Positions 1 to 8,342 are shown, counted from the first letter of the stretch. The stretch is DNA of 39,319 nucleotides from Chloroflexota bacterium (GCA_030447745.1 JAUJOH010000009.1:12434-51752); one strand, 5' to 3'. Translations and numbers: made by a program. The notes: a model not told the origin generated them from the letters alone.

Positions 1-35
1 GCTTCGTCGACGATACCCGGGCTGCCTGCCCCGGA

Positions 36-1238
36 CTACCCTGCCGCCCATATCGTCGTGTCCGGCGAGAACGCCGCCCAGGCGAACCAGAAGTGGTCGC
101 CGTGGACCACCGGCTCGAGCTGCGATCCGCTGAGCGCGCCGTCCACCGCGACCCCGGCGATCGACCACGTCGAACCGGTCTCCCGGTCGCGGATCGGAGC
201 CGCCTCGTCGCCGTCGCGAGCGAAAGTCAACGGGCGGCCGTCGACTTCCGGCCGGAAGACGCCAGTGGCGCCGACGTCCTTGCTCTGGTCGATGGTCGGG
301 TCATCGAGGGCGGACGCCGTGCCCGGCGTCCAGAACACGACGATCTCCTCGCCACGTACGGTCGCCGTCGCCACGCCATGCTTCCGGAGCTCCGAGTACG
401 GGAAGGCGACGGCCTCGATCCCCTCCCCGACCGTCACCACCCGCTCCTTCGGCGGCAACCGGCCGTCGAGCTCCCCCTCGAAGAGGAACGGGTTCTGGTC
501 GACGGTGTCGTAGCCGACGTACGGGTTCTGACCGTAGTCCCGCGCGATGCCAGTCGCCCGGCTGAGGACGTCGCCGTCCGGGTGCGCACGCTCGAAGTCG
601 GCGAGCGAAACGATCTGGGCCGGCAGGAAGGTGAGCCTGGCGCCGGTCAAGTCCCCGACGACCGCCTCGCCGGTCGCCTGCTGCCACCAGCTCTCGGTCT
701 GGCGGTCATACATGACGAGGTCGCTGAAGCGGAGGTTGCCGGTCGTTCCGAAGTCGTAGACCGTGCCGTCGAGCTCTCGTTCGAACACGAGGCCGGTGTT
801 GCACAGCGGGCAGAACGTGACGACGACCGGGACGCCGCCGAGGACGTCGTTCGCGATCTCGTGCCACATGAGGATGGCGAGCGGGTACGCGCGCCCTTCG
901 CCGCCGACCGCCAGGGCGATGACTGGCGCGCGGTCGTCGAGCCAGGTCTTCGCGGCGGCGATCGACTCGTAGGCCGGTTCGTCGATCGGCGGGATCCCGT
1001 CCTTCGGCGGACCGCCACCGACGAAATCCGCGAGATCGACGCTGGCCTTCGTGAAGTCGGTCCTCCAGCCGCCGGTCGACACCCGCAGCCGACTCGCGTC
1101 AGCCGAGCGTGATTCCGCCGGCGCCTGACCGCTCGTCGGGCTCGAAGGCGTCGTTTCCGGCGCCGCCGCGCCGGAGCAGCCGGCGGCGACCAAGCTCAGA
1201 AGGACGGTCGTCACGACGGCGCGCCGGAATCGTTTCAT
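36..1238 (-). CDS. DUF3179 domain lipoprotein
   Basis: A 400-residue exported protein of the DUF3179 family. The N-terminus has a basic start, a hydrophobic stretch and a lipobox ending at Cys21 (VAAGC), so it should be a lipoprotein on the outer face of the membrane. A Ser/Pro/Thr-rich linker follows, then the DUF3179 domain from about residue 80 to the end. The family signature is the FCPLCNTG segment, with Cys143 and Cys146 in a CxxC arrangement, preceded by the YPLAILMWHEI block. The two cysteines suggest metal or redox binding, but the family has no established biochemical function. It is a separate minus-strand gene; the next gene upstream is a small membrane protein 36 bp away. No Shine-Dalgarno is evident before the ATG. 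Length fits the family. Confidence 0.88.
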   Translation of the reverse strand: MKRFRRAVVTTVLLSLVAAGCSGAAAPETTPSSPTSGQAPAESRSADASRLRVSTGGWRTDFTKASVDLADFVGGGPPKDGIPPIDEPAYESIAAAKTWLDDRAPVIALAVGGEGRAYPLAILMWHEIANDVLGGVPVVVTFCPLCNTGLVFERELDGTVYDFGTTGNLRFSDLVMYDRQTESWWQQATGEAVVGDLTGARLTFLPAQIVSLADFERAHPDGDVLSRATGIARDYGQNPYVGYDTVDQNPFLFEGELDGRLPPKERVVTVGEGIEAVAFPYSELRKHGVATATVRGEEIVVFWTPGTASALDDPTIDQSKDVGATGVFRPEVDGRPLTFARDGDEAAPIRDRETGSTWSIAGVAVDGALSGSQLEPVVHGDHFWFAWAAFSPDTTIWAAG

Positions 1239-1274
1239 CGGGCCACACTGGTCATTAGGGCCGCGCCTGCCCCG

Positions 1275-1766
1275 TCACCGCCCGACGGGCGACGCCTCCG
1301 GGGAACGCGCGGCGACATTCCTCGCGATGAACGGGAACGCCACGCCGAGGATCACCCCGTAGATGACGTGGCCCATCAAGCTCATGACGTTCATCCCGCT
1401 GAAGGCGGCGCCGAACTGCGGACCCATGCCCATCATCGTCGGCATGATCACGAGCGGGCCGAGGATCCACCAGACGAAGCCGTACGCGGCCCCGAGGAGC
1501 GCTCCGGTCGCGGCGCGTCGGGCGGCCGCGACACCGCCGAGCAGCAGCCCGTAAATCACGCCGATCGTCGCGCTGATGAGCAGGTGGATCCCGAGGCCGA
1601 CGAGCGCATCCTCGCGCCCGACCAGCATCCCGATCATGGGCAGCATTCCGGCCATCGCCATCAGGGCCCCGAAGGCGATCCCGCCGACGACCCCGGCTCC
1701 CGCGCCCGCCACCGCGTCGACGGTCCAGCTCCGCTCCCGGACAACGCTCTTCGAGTAGCTCGTCAT
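1275..1766 (-). CDS. Small glycine-rich multi-pass membrane protein, function unknown
   Basis: A 163-residue hydrophobic protein with about four membrane segments rich in Gly/Ala/Met, for example GAGAGVVGGIAFGALMAMAG near the start, a second around LLISATIGVIYGLLLGG, a third around FVWWILGPLVIMPTMMG and a fourth around HVIYGVILGVAFPF. I chose the ATG at 1766 because GAGAGGAGAA lies just upstream as a strong ribosome binding site; an in-frame GTG five codons earlier would overlap that site. The pattern resembles integral-membrane DUF families with glycine zippers, but I cannot name one securely. It could be cotranscribed with the DUF3179 gene 36 bp downstream. Confidence 0.7.
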   Translation of the reverse strand: MTSYSKSVVRERSWTVDAVAGAGAGVVGGIAFGALMAMAGMLPMIGMLVGREDALVGLGIHLLISATIGVIYGLLLGGVAAARRAATGALLGAAYGFVWWILGPLVIMPTMMGMGPQFGAAFSGMNVMSLMGHVIYGVILGVAFPFIARNVAARSPEASPVGR

Positions 1767-1897
1767 CGGTTCTCCTCTCACGTGACCGTTGAACCTCAGC
1801 CTGCGGGCGGAACGGCCATCCGGCTGTAGCGTGCGTCACGTCCGGACACCGCACGCACGGCGACGCCGAACCGCAGAACCAGCCGGGAAGGAGAACG

Positions 1898-2590
1898 GTG
1901 GCGACACGAACACCGGGCAGCAAGCCGCGGATGGTCCCGTACAAGCGGCCGCGACTCCCGGAGGCGCTCGCGGGTGAGCGCGCCCGGCAGTTTCGGGAGG
2001 ACATGGCGACGAGGCGAAGCGTTCGCATGTTCTCGGACGCGCCCGTGCCCCGGAGACTGATCGAGGAGGCGATCCTGACCGGTGCATCGGCACCATCGGG
2101 AGCCCATCAGCAACCGTGGACGTTCGTCGCGGTGAGCGATCCACGGATCAAGCGCCGCATCCGGACGGCGGCCGAGGAGGAGGAGCGCCGGAGCTACGAG
2201 GGAGGGCGGATGCCGGAGGAGTGGCGAGCCGCACTCGCGGCCCTCGGCACGGACTGGCCGAAGCCCTTCCTCGAGTCAGCGCCGTGGCTGGTGGTCCTGT
2301 TCGAACAGGTCCACGGCTGGTTCCCGGACGGGTCCGTCCGCAAGCACTACTACGCGCGTGAGAGTGTCGGCATCGCGTGCGGACTCTTCATCACCGCGAT
2401 CCATCGCATGGGGCTCGTGACGCTGACCCACACGCCATCGCCCATGCGGTTCCTGACGGAGATCCTCGGCCGCCCGCGCAACGAGCGGCCCTTCGTCCTG
2501 CTGCCCGTCGGCTATCCAGCTGACGACTGCGTCGTCCCGGACCTCCAACGAAAGCCGCTGGCCGACGTCGCGGTGTTCATCGAGCCCTGA
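1898..2590 (+). CDS. Nitroreductase-family FMN flavoprotein
   Basis: A 230-residue nitroreductase-like protein. The FMN-phosphate-binding start of the fold is clear: RRSVRMFSDAPVPRRLIEEAI (residues about 39-59, given here as one motif block), followed by ASAPSGAHQQPWTFVAV, the pattern typical of the iodotyrosine-deiodinase/BluB-like branch. The C-terminal RPFVLLPVGYP block is also characteristic. Members reduce nitro, quinone or halogenated compounds with NAD(P)H; the substrate here cannot be read from sequence. The GTG start at 1898 follows GGAAGGAGAAC and is preferred over the ATG eleven codons later. The gene runs divergently from the membrane protein at 1275-1766 and converges with the broken FAD oxidoreductase, overlapping its 3' end by 14 bp. 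Confidence 0.85.
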   Translation: MATRTPGSKPRMVPYKRPRLPEALAGERARQFREDMATRRSVRMFSDAPVPRRLIEEAILTGASAPSGAHQQPWTFVAVSDPRIKRRIRTAAEEEERRSYEGGRMPEEWRAALAALGTDWPKPFLESAPWLVVLFEQVHGWFPDGSVRKHYYARESVGIACGLFITAIHRMGLVTLTHTPSPMRFLTEILGRPRNERPFVLLPVGYPADDCVVPDLQRKPLADVAVFIEP

Positions 2591-3369
2591 GCGGTCCCAG
2601 GTCGCGCGCGGCCTCCACGAACAGGCCGCCCATGACGCGGGCGGTGGTCGGAAAGGCCGTGATCGTGTCGGCGAGAACGTCGATGGGCGTCCCCGTCTTG
2701 ACCGCGAGCACGGCCAGATGGATCGCCTCGGACGCCCCGGGGCCCGCGATGAAGGCGCCGGCCAACGCTCGCCGCGAACGGTCGACGACGATCGAGACGT
2801 GGCCGCCCGACTCCGACACGTACCCCTTGGCGCTCGTCACAACGTCGGCTGTCTTCTCGAAGGCGTCGACGCCCCGCTCCTGGGCGTCCTCCAGGCGAAG
2901 ACCGACTCCGGCCGTCTCCGGATCATCAAGGCCAGGAAGGTCGGGCACCGTGGGCCCCGTGCCGACAGCGACGACGACGAACCGACCTCGCAGGTCGCGT
3001 GCGCTCCCATCACCGAGATGCACTCGCACCCGGCCGGGGCCGACGATCTGTGCGTCACCGCGGACCACCCCCGCGCCGTCGTCGCGAAGGCTCACGACAT
3101 GGCCGGCGTCGTCGGGCGTGTCCCGACCCTCGCGGTTGATCATGTAGTCGCGTCGGTCGGACGCTCGAGGCCATGGATAGTCGCCACCGAGCGCGTGGAT
3201 CCCAGCGGCATGCAGGAGGGCCTTGACGGATGCACGCCCAGAACGGGCACGAGCCGCCGAACAGCTCGCGATCCACCACAGCGACCGTTGCGCCCCGGCG
3301 TCGCGCCTCGCGCGTGGCTGCCTCGCCGGCGGTACCGGCGCCGATGATCAGAAAGTCGAACTGATCCAT
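2577..3369 (-). pseudogene. Broken class I FAD/NAD disulfide oxidoreductase (mercuric reductase / lipoamide dehydrogenase family)
   Basis: The N-terminus starts at the ATG at 3369 (MDQFDFLIIGAGTAGEAA, FAD-binding GxGxxG). It reaches the redox motif GGSCPFWACI, with cysteines spaced as in the family, then loses frame. The expected Ile-Pro-Ser-Lys codons read ATCCGTCAAG, two bases short. The rest (KALLHAAGIHALGG and onward) continues in another frame to 2577. A second lesion is seen: the chain passes from VPDLPGLD directly to DPETAGVGL, skipping the roughly 150-residue NAD-binding domain that normally lies between these blocks. The C-terminal dimerisation domain is recognisable (ITAFPTTARVMGGLF), but the usual His before Pro is Phe. 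Total length of about 264 codons against about 450 in the family. I infer a non-functional relic. It follows the Crp/Fnr gene by 58 bp on the same strand. Confidence 0.8.
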
Positions 3370-3427
3370 TGGGTCTCGAGGGCCGGCGAGCGCTCGTTCG
3401 CGCACGGGTCGGTCACAGTAACGGCAT

Positions 3428-4162
3428 CTACAACGGCTCCGGGCGGTCGCCGTCCTCGGCGACGTGGGCCAGCCGCTCGGCGTCCCGGATGACCACCTGA
3501 TGATTGGCCGTGTCGAGCAGGCCCCGTCGACGAAAGTCGGCCAGCGTGTGCGCAAGGGTCTCCCGGGTGGTGCCGATCAGCTCCGCCAGCTCCTGCTGGG
3601 TGAGGCGTGCCTCGATCAGCGTGCCGCGGACCGTCTCGACGCCAAAACGCTGACCGAGGTCAATCAACTTGCGGGCAAGCCGCTGGCCGACGCGCTGGTA
3701 GGCCATCGCCTCGAGCTCCCGTTGGGCCTCCTGCAGCCGGTGTGACAGGAACGTGATGATGTTGACGCCGATCGTCGGGTATCGCTCGACGAGGCGGCGG
3801 AGCTCGTCGGGCGTGATCGTGCAGATCACGGCCGCGTCGATCGACTCGGCGTACGCCTCGGCGATCCGGTCCTGGCCGAGGAGCCGCATGTCTCCGAGGA
3901 TCGCGCCCTTGTCATAGATGTCGAGCGTCAGCTGCTTCCCGTCGGGCGACACGCGATAGACGCGCACCTTCCCCTTCTTGAGGATGTGGATCTGGTCAGG
4001 GGGGTCGTCGGGCGACAGGATCGTCTGGCCCGGCTGGCAGTGGGTCATGGTTGTGGCATGGCCGATCGCCATGATGTCGTCGTCGGACAGCCCGTTGAAC
4101 AACTCGAGCTCGCGCAGCAAGCCCAGCTTCTCCGTAAAGCTTCGCCGTTGGCTCGCGGTCAC
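3428..4162 (-). CDS. Crp/Fnr-family transcriptional regulator
   Basis: A 244-residue regulator with an N-terminal cyclic-nucleotide-binding-type beta barrel (residues about 18-115, including GQTILSPDDPPDQIHILKKG) and a dimerisation helix. A C-terminal winged helix-turn-helix follows (about 165-235; recognition region LTQQELAELIGTTRETLAHTL). There is no N-terminal cysteine cluster, only Cys42 and Cys114, so it is not an Fnr-type iron-sulfur oxygen sensor. The phosphate-binding cassette is degenerate (GAILGDMRLLGQDR lacks the usual Gly-Glu), so cAMP binding is doubtful. The GTG start at 4162 overlaps the stop of the NAD(P)HX epimerase gene in a GTGA, with GAGG just upstream, which implies translational coupling. 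It is the last intact gene of a redox cluster that it may control. Confidence 0.88.
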   Translation of the reverse strand: MTASQRRSFTEKLGLLRELELFNGLSDDDIMAIGHATTMTHCQPGQTILSPDDPPDQIHILKKGKVRVYRVSPDGKQLTLDIYDKGAILGDMRLLGQDRIAEAYAESIDAAVICTITPDELRRLVERYPTIGVNIITFLSHRLQEAQRELEAMAYQRVGQRLARKLIDLGQRFGVETVRGTLIEARLTQQELAELIGTTRETLAHTLADFRRRGLLDTANHQVVIRDAERLAHVAEDGDRPEPL

Positions 4163-4932
4163 CCCGCGACCTCGAGCCGCACGATCGGTCCGAGTGCGAA
4201 CGGCGTTCGGACGTCCAGGCCGATGAGCCGGTACAGCGCCGCGGGAAGGCCGACGTCGGCGAGCAGCACATGCCCGGCGCCGCGGCGCCCGCGGTCCGAG
4301 AACAGGCCGCGCTTCGGCAGGGCGAGCGTGAGCGTTGCAACCGCGGTCACGGCGACGCCGGCGGCCTCGCCGTCGCCGTCGATCCCGGATGGAAGGTCGA
4401 GACTGATGACCCGGACGGCAGTGCGAGCGATGCGCTCGACCAGCCATTGCACGCCGGCCCGCGGTGGACCGGCGGCGCCATAGCCCAGTACCGCGTCGAC
4501 GACCGCGTCGGCGTCCGCGAGCTCCCGCTCGAACTCGTCGCCCGTGACGTCGTAGCTCGCCACGCGGCATGGGATCGACATCTCGAGCAGTGTCGCAACC
4601 TGGTGCCGGGCGGTCTCATCCAGTCGATTGACCGGCGCCGCAAGGACCGTCAGCACGGACGCACCCCGGTTCGCCAGGTGTCGCGCCGCGACGAGACCGC
4701 CGCCACCGTTCTTTCCCGGCCCGGCCGTCACGACAATCCGCCGTCCCGTGAGGTCGCCGCCAAGCTCGACACGGACGACCTCTGCGAGGTGCGAGCCGGC
4801 CAACTCCATCATCTGCGCGACACGGATCCCGAACTGGTCCACTGCGAGCCGATCGACCTCCGCCATCTGACGGGCGGAGACGGCCGGAATGCAGGAGGCG
4901 GCACGCACCGGGAAGGGCGTTGCGTCGATCAC
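4159..4932 (-). CDS. nnrE: NAD(P)H-hydrate epimerase (YjeF N-domain protein)
   Basis: A 257-residue stand-alone YjeF N-terminal domain. The family interconverts the R and S forms of damaged, hydrated NAD(P)H. The N-terminal VSARQMAEVDRLAVDQFGI block and MMELAG segment match the family. The substrate loop reads GPGKNGGGGLVAARHL (residues 71-86), where the usual form is GxGNNGGDG, so an Asn and an Asp are replaced. The likely catalytic Asp is in VVDAVLGYG (about 146), and PSGIDGD and PKRGLF follow in order. The C-terminal dehydratase domain found in bifunctional versions is absent. The GTG start at 4932 overlaps the upstream stop as GTGA, and its own stop overlaps the Crp/Fnr start the same way, so the three genes form one tight transcription unit. 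Confidence 0.85.
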   Translation of the reverse strand: MIDATPFPVRAASCIPAVSARQMAEVDRLAVDQFGIRVAQMMELAGSHLAEVVRVELGGDLTGRRIVVTAGPGKNGGGGLVAARHLANRGASVLTVLAAPVNRLDETARHQVATLLEMSIPCRVASYDVTGDEFERELADADAVVDAVLGYGAAGPPRAGVQWLVERIARTAVRVISLDLPSGIDGDGEAAGVAVTAVATLTLALPKRGLFSDRGRRGAGHVLLADVGLPAALYRLIGLDVRTPFALGPIVRLEVAG

Positions 4933-5513
4933 GGGAGATGCTCCTCGAACAGTGCGACGAGCTGGTCTGCGCGTTTGATCCCGATCCCGTGCTCGACCAC
5001 CTGACCGTCCGGGCCGACGACAAGGAGCGGCGTCGCGGGCGGTGACAGGACCTGGTCGCCGAAACTCGCGGCGAGCGAGCGTGAGAGCTCGGGCGACGCG
5101 ACGGCAAAGTGCCATTCGAAACCCTCGCGCCGCGCGTACTCCGCCAGCTCTTCGGCGCGCTCATTCGAATCGACGTCCAGGCTGACGTAGACAAGATCCG
5201 GATCGGCCAGCCGGTCGAGGGCCTCCTGGGCTTGGAGCTGTTGGGTCCGGCAATTGGCACACCAGATCGCCATGGTCTCGATCGCCACCACCTTCCCGTC
5301 GAGGTCCTCGATCCGGAACTCCTGCCCGGACCGGACGTCGCGCAGGGGGATCGTGCGCCAACGGTCGTCCGCGGCCGCGACGTCAGCGTTGGCGGGGGCG
5401 CTCGACGAACAGGCGCCGACGAGCAGCGCGAGCGCAAGCAGGCCGGATCCCCATCTCAGGCGGTCTCGCGGCTGGACTCGGCGCATCGGCGCCGGGAGGT
5501 CTCGCACGCTCAT
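4929..5513 (-). CDS. TlpA-like thioredoxin-fold lipoprotein
   Basis: An exported thioredoxin-fold protein of about 194 residues. The N-terminus carries a basic region, a hydrophobic stretch and a lipobox at LLVGAC, so it is probably membrane-anchored outside the cell. The redoxin domain follows: PLRDVRSGQEFRIEDLDGKVV, then the redox motif IWCANCR (CxxC), and the cis-proline loop SPPATPLLVV. Such proteins reduce or oxidise disulfides during cytochrome c maturation or act in thiol stress. The CcdA-like membrane protein encoded just upstream would supply electrons. The start is uncertain: ATGs at 5522, 5513 and 5486 are all possible, none with a clear ribosome binding site. The stop overlaps the nnrE start (GTGA). 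Confidence 0.85.
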   Translation of the reverse strand: MSVRDLPAPMRRVQPRDRLRWGSGLLALALLVGACSSSAPANADVAAADDRWRTIPLRDVRSGQEFRIEDLDGKVVAIETMAIWCANCRTQQLQAQEALDRLADPDLVYVSLDVDSNERAEELAEYARREGFEWHFAVASPELSRSLAASFGDQVLSPPATPLLVVGPDGQVVEHGIGIKRADQLVALFEEHLP

Positions 5514-5619
5514 GTCGACCATCGTGCGGGGGGAACGCCGTGCTCGCCGTGCGCTTGCCCACAACCTCCCCAGCGGATCCTTCGTGCCGTCGGGGTTGGC
5601 GCACCCGGCAGTCTGCCGC

Positions 5620-6285
5620 TCAAAGGAGGCCCGCCGTCAGCGACTCCAACAGCGCGGTCACGATGAGCAGGGCACCCATGCCACGGAGAACCGCTCGATG
5701 ATGCCGGGCGAGCGCCCGCGCGATTGCCTGTCCGCTCGCCGCACCGATGACCGCCAGCGCCACAAGCGGCAGCCCGAAGCCGAGCCCGTAGACGACGAAC
5801 GACCCAACACGGGCAACGGTGTCGCCGAGGCCGACGGAGATGGCGAGCAGCGCAAGCAGGAACGGCCCAGCGCACGGCAGTGCGACCGGCCCTAGGAGCA
5901 ACCCGTAGACGTACGCCTGGCCAACCGGATGACCCACGATCGGGACCTGCAAGCCCGCGAGGCGGCCGAATGGATTGACCCCAGCCAGCAGCACCAGTCC
6001 CAGGACGACGAGAACGAGCGCCGATAGCGGCACGGACCACTGCAGGAGATCAGCCAGCGGCAACGCCAGGATGGACACGACGAGCCCGATGACGATCATC
6101 GTCGTGAGCAACCCGGCAAGGACCGCGACGCCGAGGAGCGCACTGGCACGGCGCCGCTGCGCGGCGGCTCCACTCCCCGCGAGGTAGCCGATAAAGCCGG
6201 GATACAACGGCAGCAGGCACGGACTGGCGGCACTCGCGAGCCCGAGAAGGAACGTCGGGAGGAGCGTCTCCATCACGGCGAGCAT
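5620..6285 (-). CDS. CcdA/DsbD-type membrane electron carrier
   Basis: A 221-residue polytopic protein of the cytochrome c biogenesis CcdA / DsbD transmembrane family. Six hydrophobic segments are visible. The first begins with LASAASPCLLPLYPGFIGYLAG, carrying the family's SPCxLPLxP motif, and the second redox cysteine is in GPVALPCAGPFLLALL. These two cysteines pass reducing power from cytosolic thioredoxin across the membrane to a partner thioredoxin-fold protein, here plausibly the TlpA-like lipoprotein 106 bp downstream on the same strand. Start may be the ATG at 6285 or 6273. The cytochrome c and Cu-binding oxidase subunits encoded elsewhere in this window are possible clients, but that is inference. 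Confidence 0.88.
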   Translation of the reverse strand: MLAVMETLLPTFLLGLASAASPCLLPLYPGFIGYLAGSGAAAQRRRASALLGVAVLAGLLTTMIVIGLVVSILALPLADLLQWSVPLSALVLVVLGLVLLAGVNPFGRLAGLQVPIVGHPVGQAYVYGLLLGPVALPCAGPFLLALLAISVGLGDTVARVGSFVVYGLGFGLPLVALAVIGAASGQAIARALARHHRAVLRGMGALLIVTALLESLTAGLL

Positions 6286-6476
6286 GGACGGCTCGAGTCG
6301 AAGGGGACGTGCGCTCGCTTACAGGGCCGCGGCGGCGGGACGGCGCTCGGTCCGTCCCGGCGGCAGACCCGGCCGCGATACGCGCGGCTCTCGCGGTCGG
6401 GGCAATCCACGAGTCCCCCGAGCTGGAAGATCAAGTCCCGAAATGATCGGAAAGCAGTACACCCCACGATCACGAA

Positions 6477-7697
6477 CTACTGAGACCGTCCTCCTGGCTC
6501 CGGTGCGGTCAACGCGATTGGTGTCGGCACCGGCGGCTGGAGAAAGCCGACCTGGAGATCTGGCAGCGGCCGACCCCACACACCGCGGAACGGCACGCGA
6601 ACAGGCGCACCGGTAGGGCGCGCGCAGTCGTATTCGCCCTGCATCCCTCCGGTCTCGTCGAAGACCGCCCATAGATCGGGCAGGAGTGGCCGAGCGTATT
6701 CGGCCGTCACGTCGTCGATCCTGAGCCCGACGACTGAGGGTCTGCCGAGCATTTGGCCGGCGTTGCCACTCGTTGTCACGAAGCGCCGATCGGCGTCCGT
6801 GACCAGGACCACAACTTCCCGCGGAACGGATCCGCTTGCCGTCTGATAGTCGAGCCAGGCGTGTGCAACCTCCAGCCCGCGTGCTGCTCGAGACGGGTCG
6901 CCGTCGGGGAGCTCCGCCCAACTTCGTTGCGCTTGGCGCCAGCGAGCAAGGGTCGTCGCTGCCGTCGGGGGAACGCCCTCGTCCACAGCCAGGAGCGCCT
7001 CGCGGAGGTGGCGGTGAACGGCTGCAGACGTCGTCTGCAGGCGCTCCGCGACCTCGCTGACCTTGAGGTCCTCGGCAAGCGCCAACTCGAGCGTCTGGCG
7101 CTGCGACGAAGGCAACGTGGTCAGCGCACGCTCGGTGAGCTTCCTGCGGACTGTCCCTTTCCGCAACGAGGCTTCGGCGGGCGCGGTGGTCGTCGTCGGC
7201 TCAACGGACGTCTCATCACCTGGGCCTGCGTCACGGGCGGCACGGGCGTCGTTCGCGATCCGGAGCGACGCCGCCTCCACCGCAGCGCCTCCCGCCTCGA
7301 CCGACAGGCCGTCCGGATCCCGCGGCCGGACCTCGCGGAACGCCTGCTCGACAACCGATTCGGCAGCCGAGCCCTCGCCGAGGATCCTGGCGGCGGTCCT
7401 GTAGGCCACCGCCCCGCTCAGGTCGTAGACGGCCGCCGCCCAGCGAACGCGCAACTCAGACGCTCCCGGGAGTCCGTCCCGGAAGACGTTGAGCACGACG
7501 GTTCGGAGCACGCCGCCCGCGGACACGCCGTCACGGCTGACCACGGTGGCCATCGGGTAGCTCTGGCGCAGCACCGACTGCAGCTCCGCGACCCCGTCCC
7601 GGGATTGCACGTCCCACCGGTCCTGCGCCACGAGCCGTCGAACGCGCTCGCCGAAGCTCGCGTCGGAGGTCGGGAGGCATACGGCGAGAACGCGCAT
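6477..7697 (-). CDS. Sigma-70-like (ECF-type) protein with C-terminal PAS domain
   Basis: A 406-residue protein combining three parts. Residues about 92-126 (LSGAVAYRTAARILGEGS, then AAESVVEQAF) resemble sigma region 2.1-2.2 of ECF sigma factors, though divergent. Residues about 185-240 (LTTLPSSQRQTLELALAED and VSEVAERLQTTSAAVHRHL) are a convincing sigma region 4 helix-turn-helix. After a linker, residues about 295-385 (VVVLVTDADRRFVTTSGNAG, MLGRPSVVGLRIDDV) form a PAS domain. The ATG at 7697 is chosen because GGAG lies eight bases upstream. I infer a regulator whose promoter recognition is tied to a ligand or redox signal sensed by PAS; because region 2 is weak it may instead be a DNA-binding regulator that no longer acts as a sigma factor. 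It sits between the ccdA cluster and the tRNA-Asn site. Confidence 0.72.
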   Translation of the reverse strand: MRVLAVCLPTSDASFGERVRRLVAQDRWDVQSRDGVAELQSVLRQSYPMATVVSRDGVSAGGVLRTVVLNVFRDGLPGASELRVRWAAAVYDLSGAVAYRTAARILGEGSAAESVVEQAFREVRPRDPDGLSVEAGGAAVEAASLRIANDARAARDAGPGDETSVEPTTTTAPAEASLRKGTVRRKLTERALTTLPSSQRQTLELALAEDLKVSEVAERLQTTSAAVHRHLREALLAVDEGVPPTAATTLARWRQAQRSWAELPDGDPSRAARGLEVAHAWLDYQTASGSVPREVVVLVTDADRRFVTTSGNAGQMLGRPSVVGLRIDDVTAEYARPLLPDLWAVFDETGGMQGEYDCARPTGAPVRVPFRGVWGRPLPDLQVGFLQPPVPTPIALTAPEPGGRSQ

Positions 7698-7919
7698 TAC
7701 CAAGCTCCGCTCTTCTCGGCCCTTCGACGCGGGCATGAGCGCGCGCCCACTCCCGGTCAACAACCGCGGCCACCACGATATCTTGGCTTTGCGGCGCGAC
7801 AAGCGACGGACGCGTTACAGATCGAGCATGGGCGGCAAGACCGGATCGTTCCGCCGGGGGTCCATGGCCACGTAGGATCCACACGCCTGCCTGCGGGACA
7901 AAGAACGACGCTCGGGCGG

Positions 7920-8067
7920 GGGCATGCTCCTCGAGCTGGGGCGCACCTCGGGGTAGCGCAGGAGCTCCTGCGGCACGCACCCGGAGCAAGGTCACCATGG
8001 AGCGCTACGCCCACGTGACGGCACGTCAACAACGGGCGGCGGCCGATCTGCTTGAGCTCGCCATGAC
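7920..8067 (+). pseudogene. C-terminal remnant of a tyrosine recombinase (integrase)
   Basis: Short pieces in three frames join into the end of a phage-type integrase. GGMLLELG gives way to AHLGVAQELLRHA, which gives way to MERYAHVTARQQRAAADLLE. These match the usual C-terminus of the family: the His-containing helix before the 'ELLGHA' segment, then the catalytic tyrosine in (T)MERYAHV. At least two frameshifts separate the pieces, and nothing convincing is found further upstream, so it is dead. It points at the 3' end of the tRNA-Asn gene about 100 bp away, the standard position of an integrase next to its attachment site. The reading frame after DLLELAM continues through the tRNA and is meaningless there. 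Confidence 0.6.
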
Positions 8068-8166
8068 GGATCCGCAGTCAGTCACGCGGTCAGTCACCGA
8101 GTCGTCAGGCGGGGCTGCCGAGAGTCGTCTTCAGTCGCCCGAGGAGGGCAATCCACGAGCGAGTGA

Positions 8167-8241
8167 TGGCTCCGGCGGTAGGATTCGAACCTACGACCAA
8201 GCGGTTAACAGCCGCCCGCTCTACCACTGAGCTACGCCGGA
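8167..8241 (-). tRNA. tRNA-Asn (GTT), CCA encoded
   Basis: Read on the minus strand, the gene begins TCCGGCG and ends CGCCGGA, giving a perfect seven-base acceptor stem, followed by discriminator G and an encoded CCA. The D arm (GCTCAGTGGTAGAGC), the anticodon stem GGCGG/CCGCT with loop CTGTTAA (anticodon GTT), and the T arm GTAGG-TTCGAAT-CCTAC are all present. No intron. The 3' end is abutted on the low-coordinate side by an integrase remnant. Confidence 0.96.
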
Positions 8242-8342
8242 GCGAGGACCGCCGGGCGTCGCGCCAGGCGTCGAGCGCCCGGCAGCACCGGCCGCACCGC
8301 GCGACAGGATAGCAGAGGGTGGCGCCCGGCTATCCTCGGCGG

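Noticed and set aside
8100..8230. Protein tail GGRIRTYDQAVNSRPLYH
   Set aside because: This is the tRNA-Asn gene read as protein, a familiar annotation artefact.
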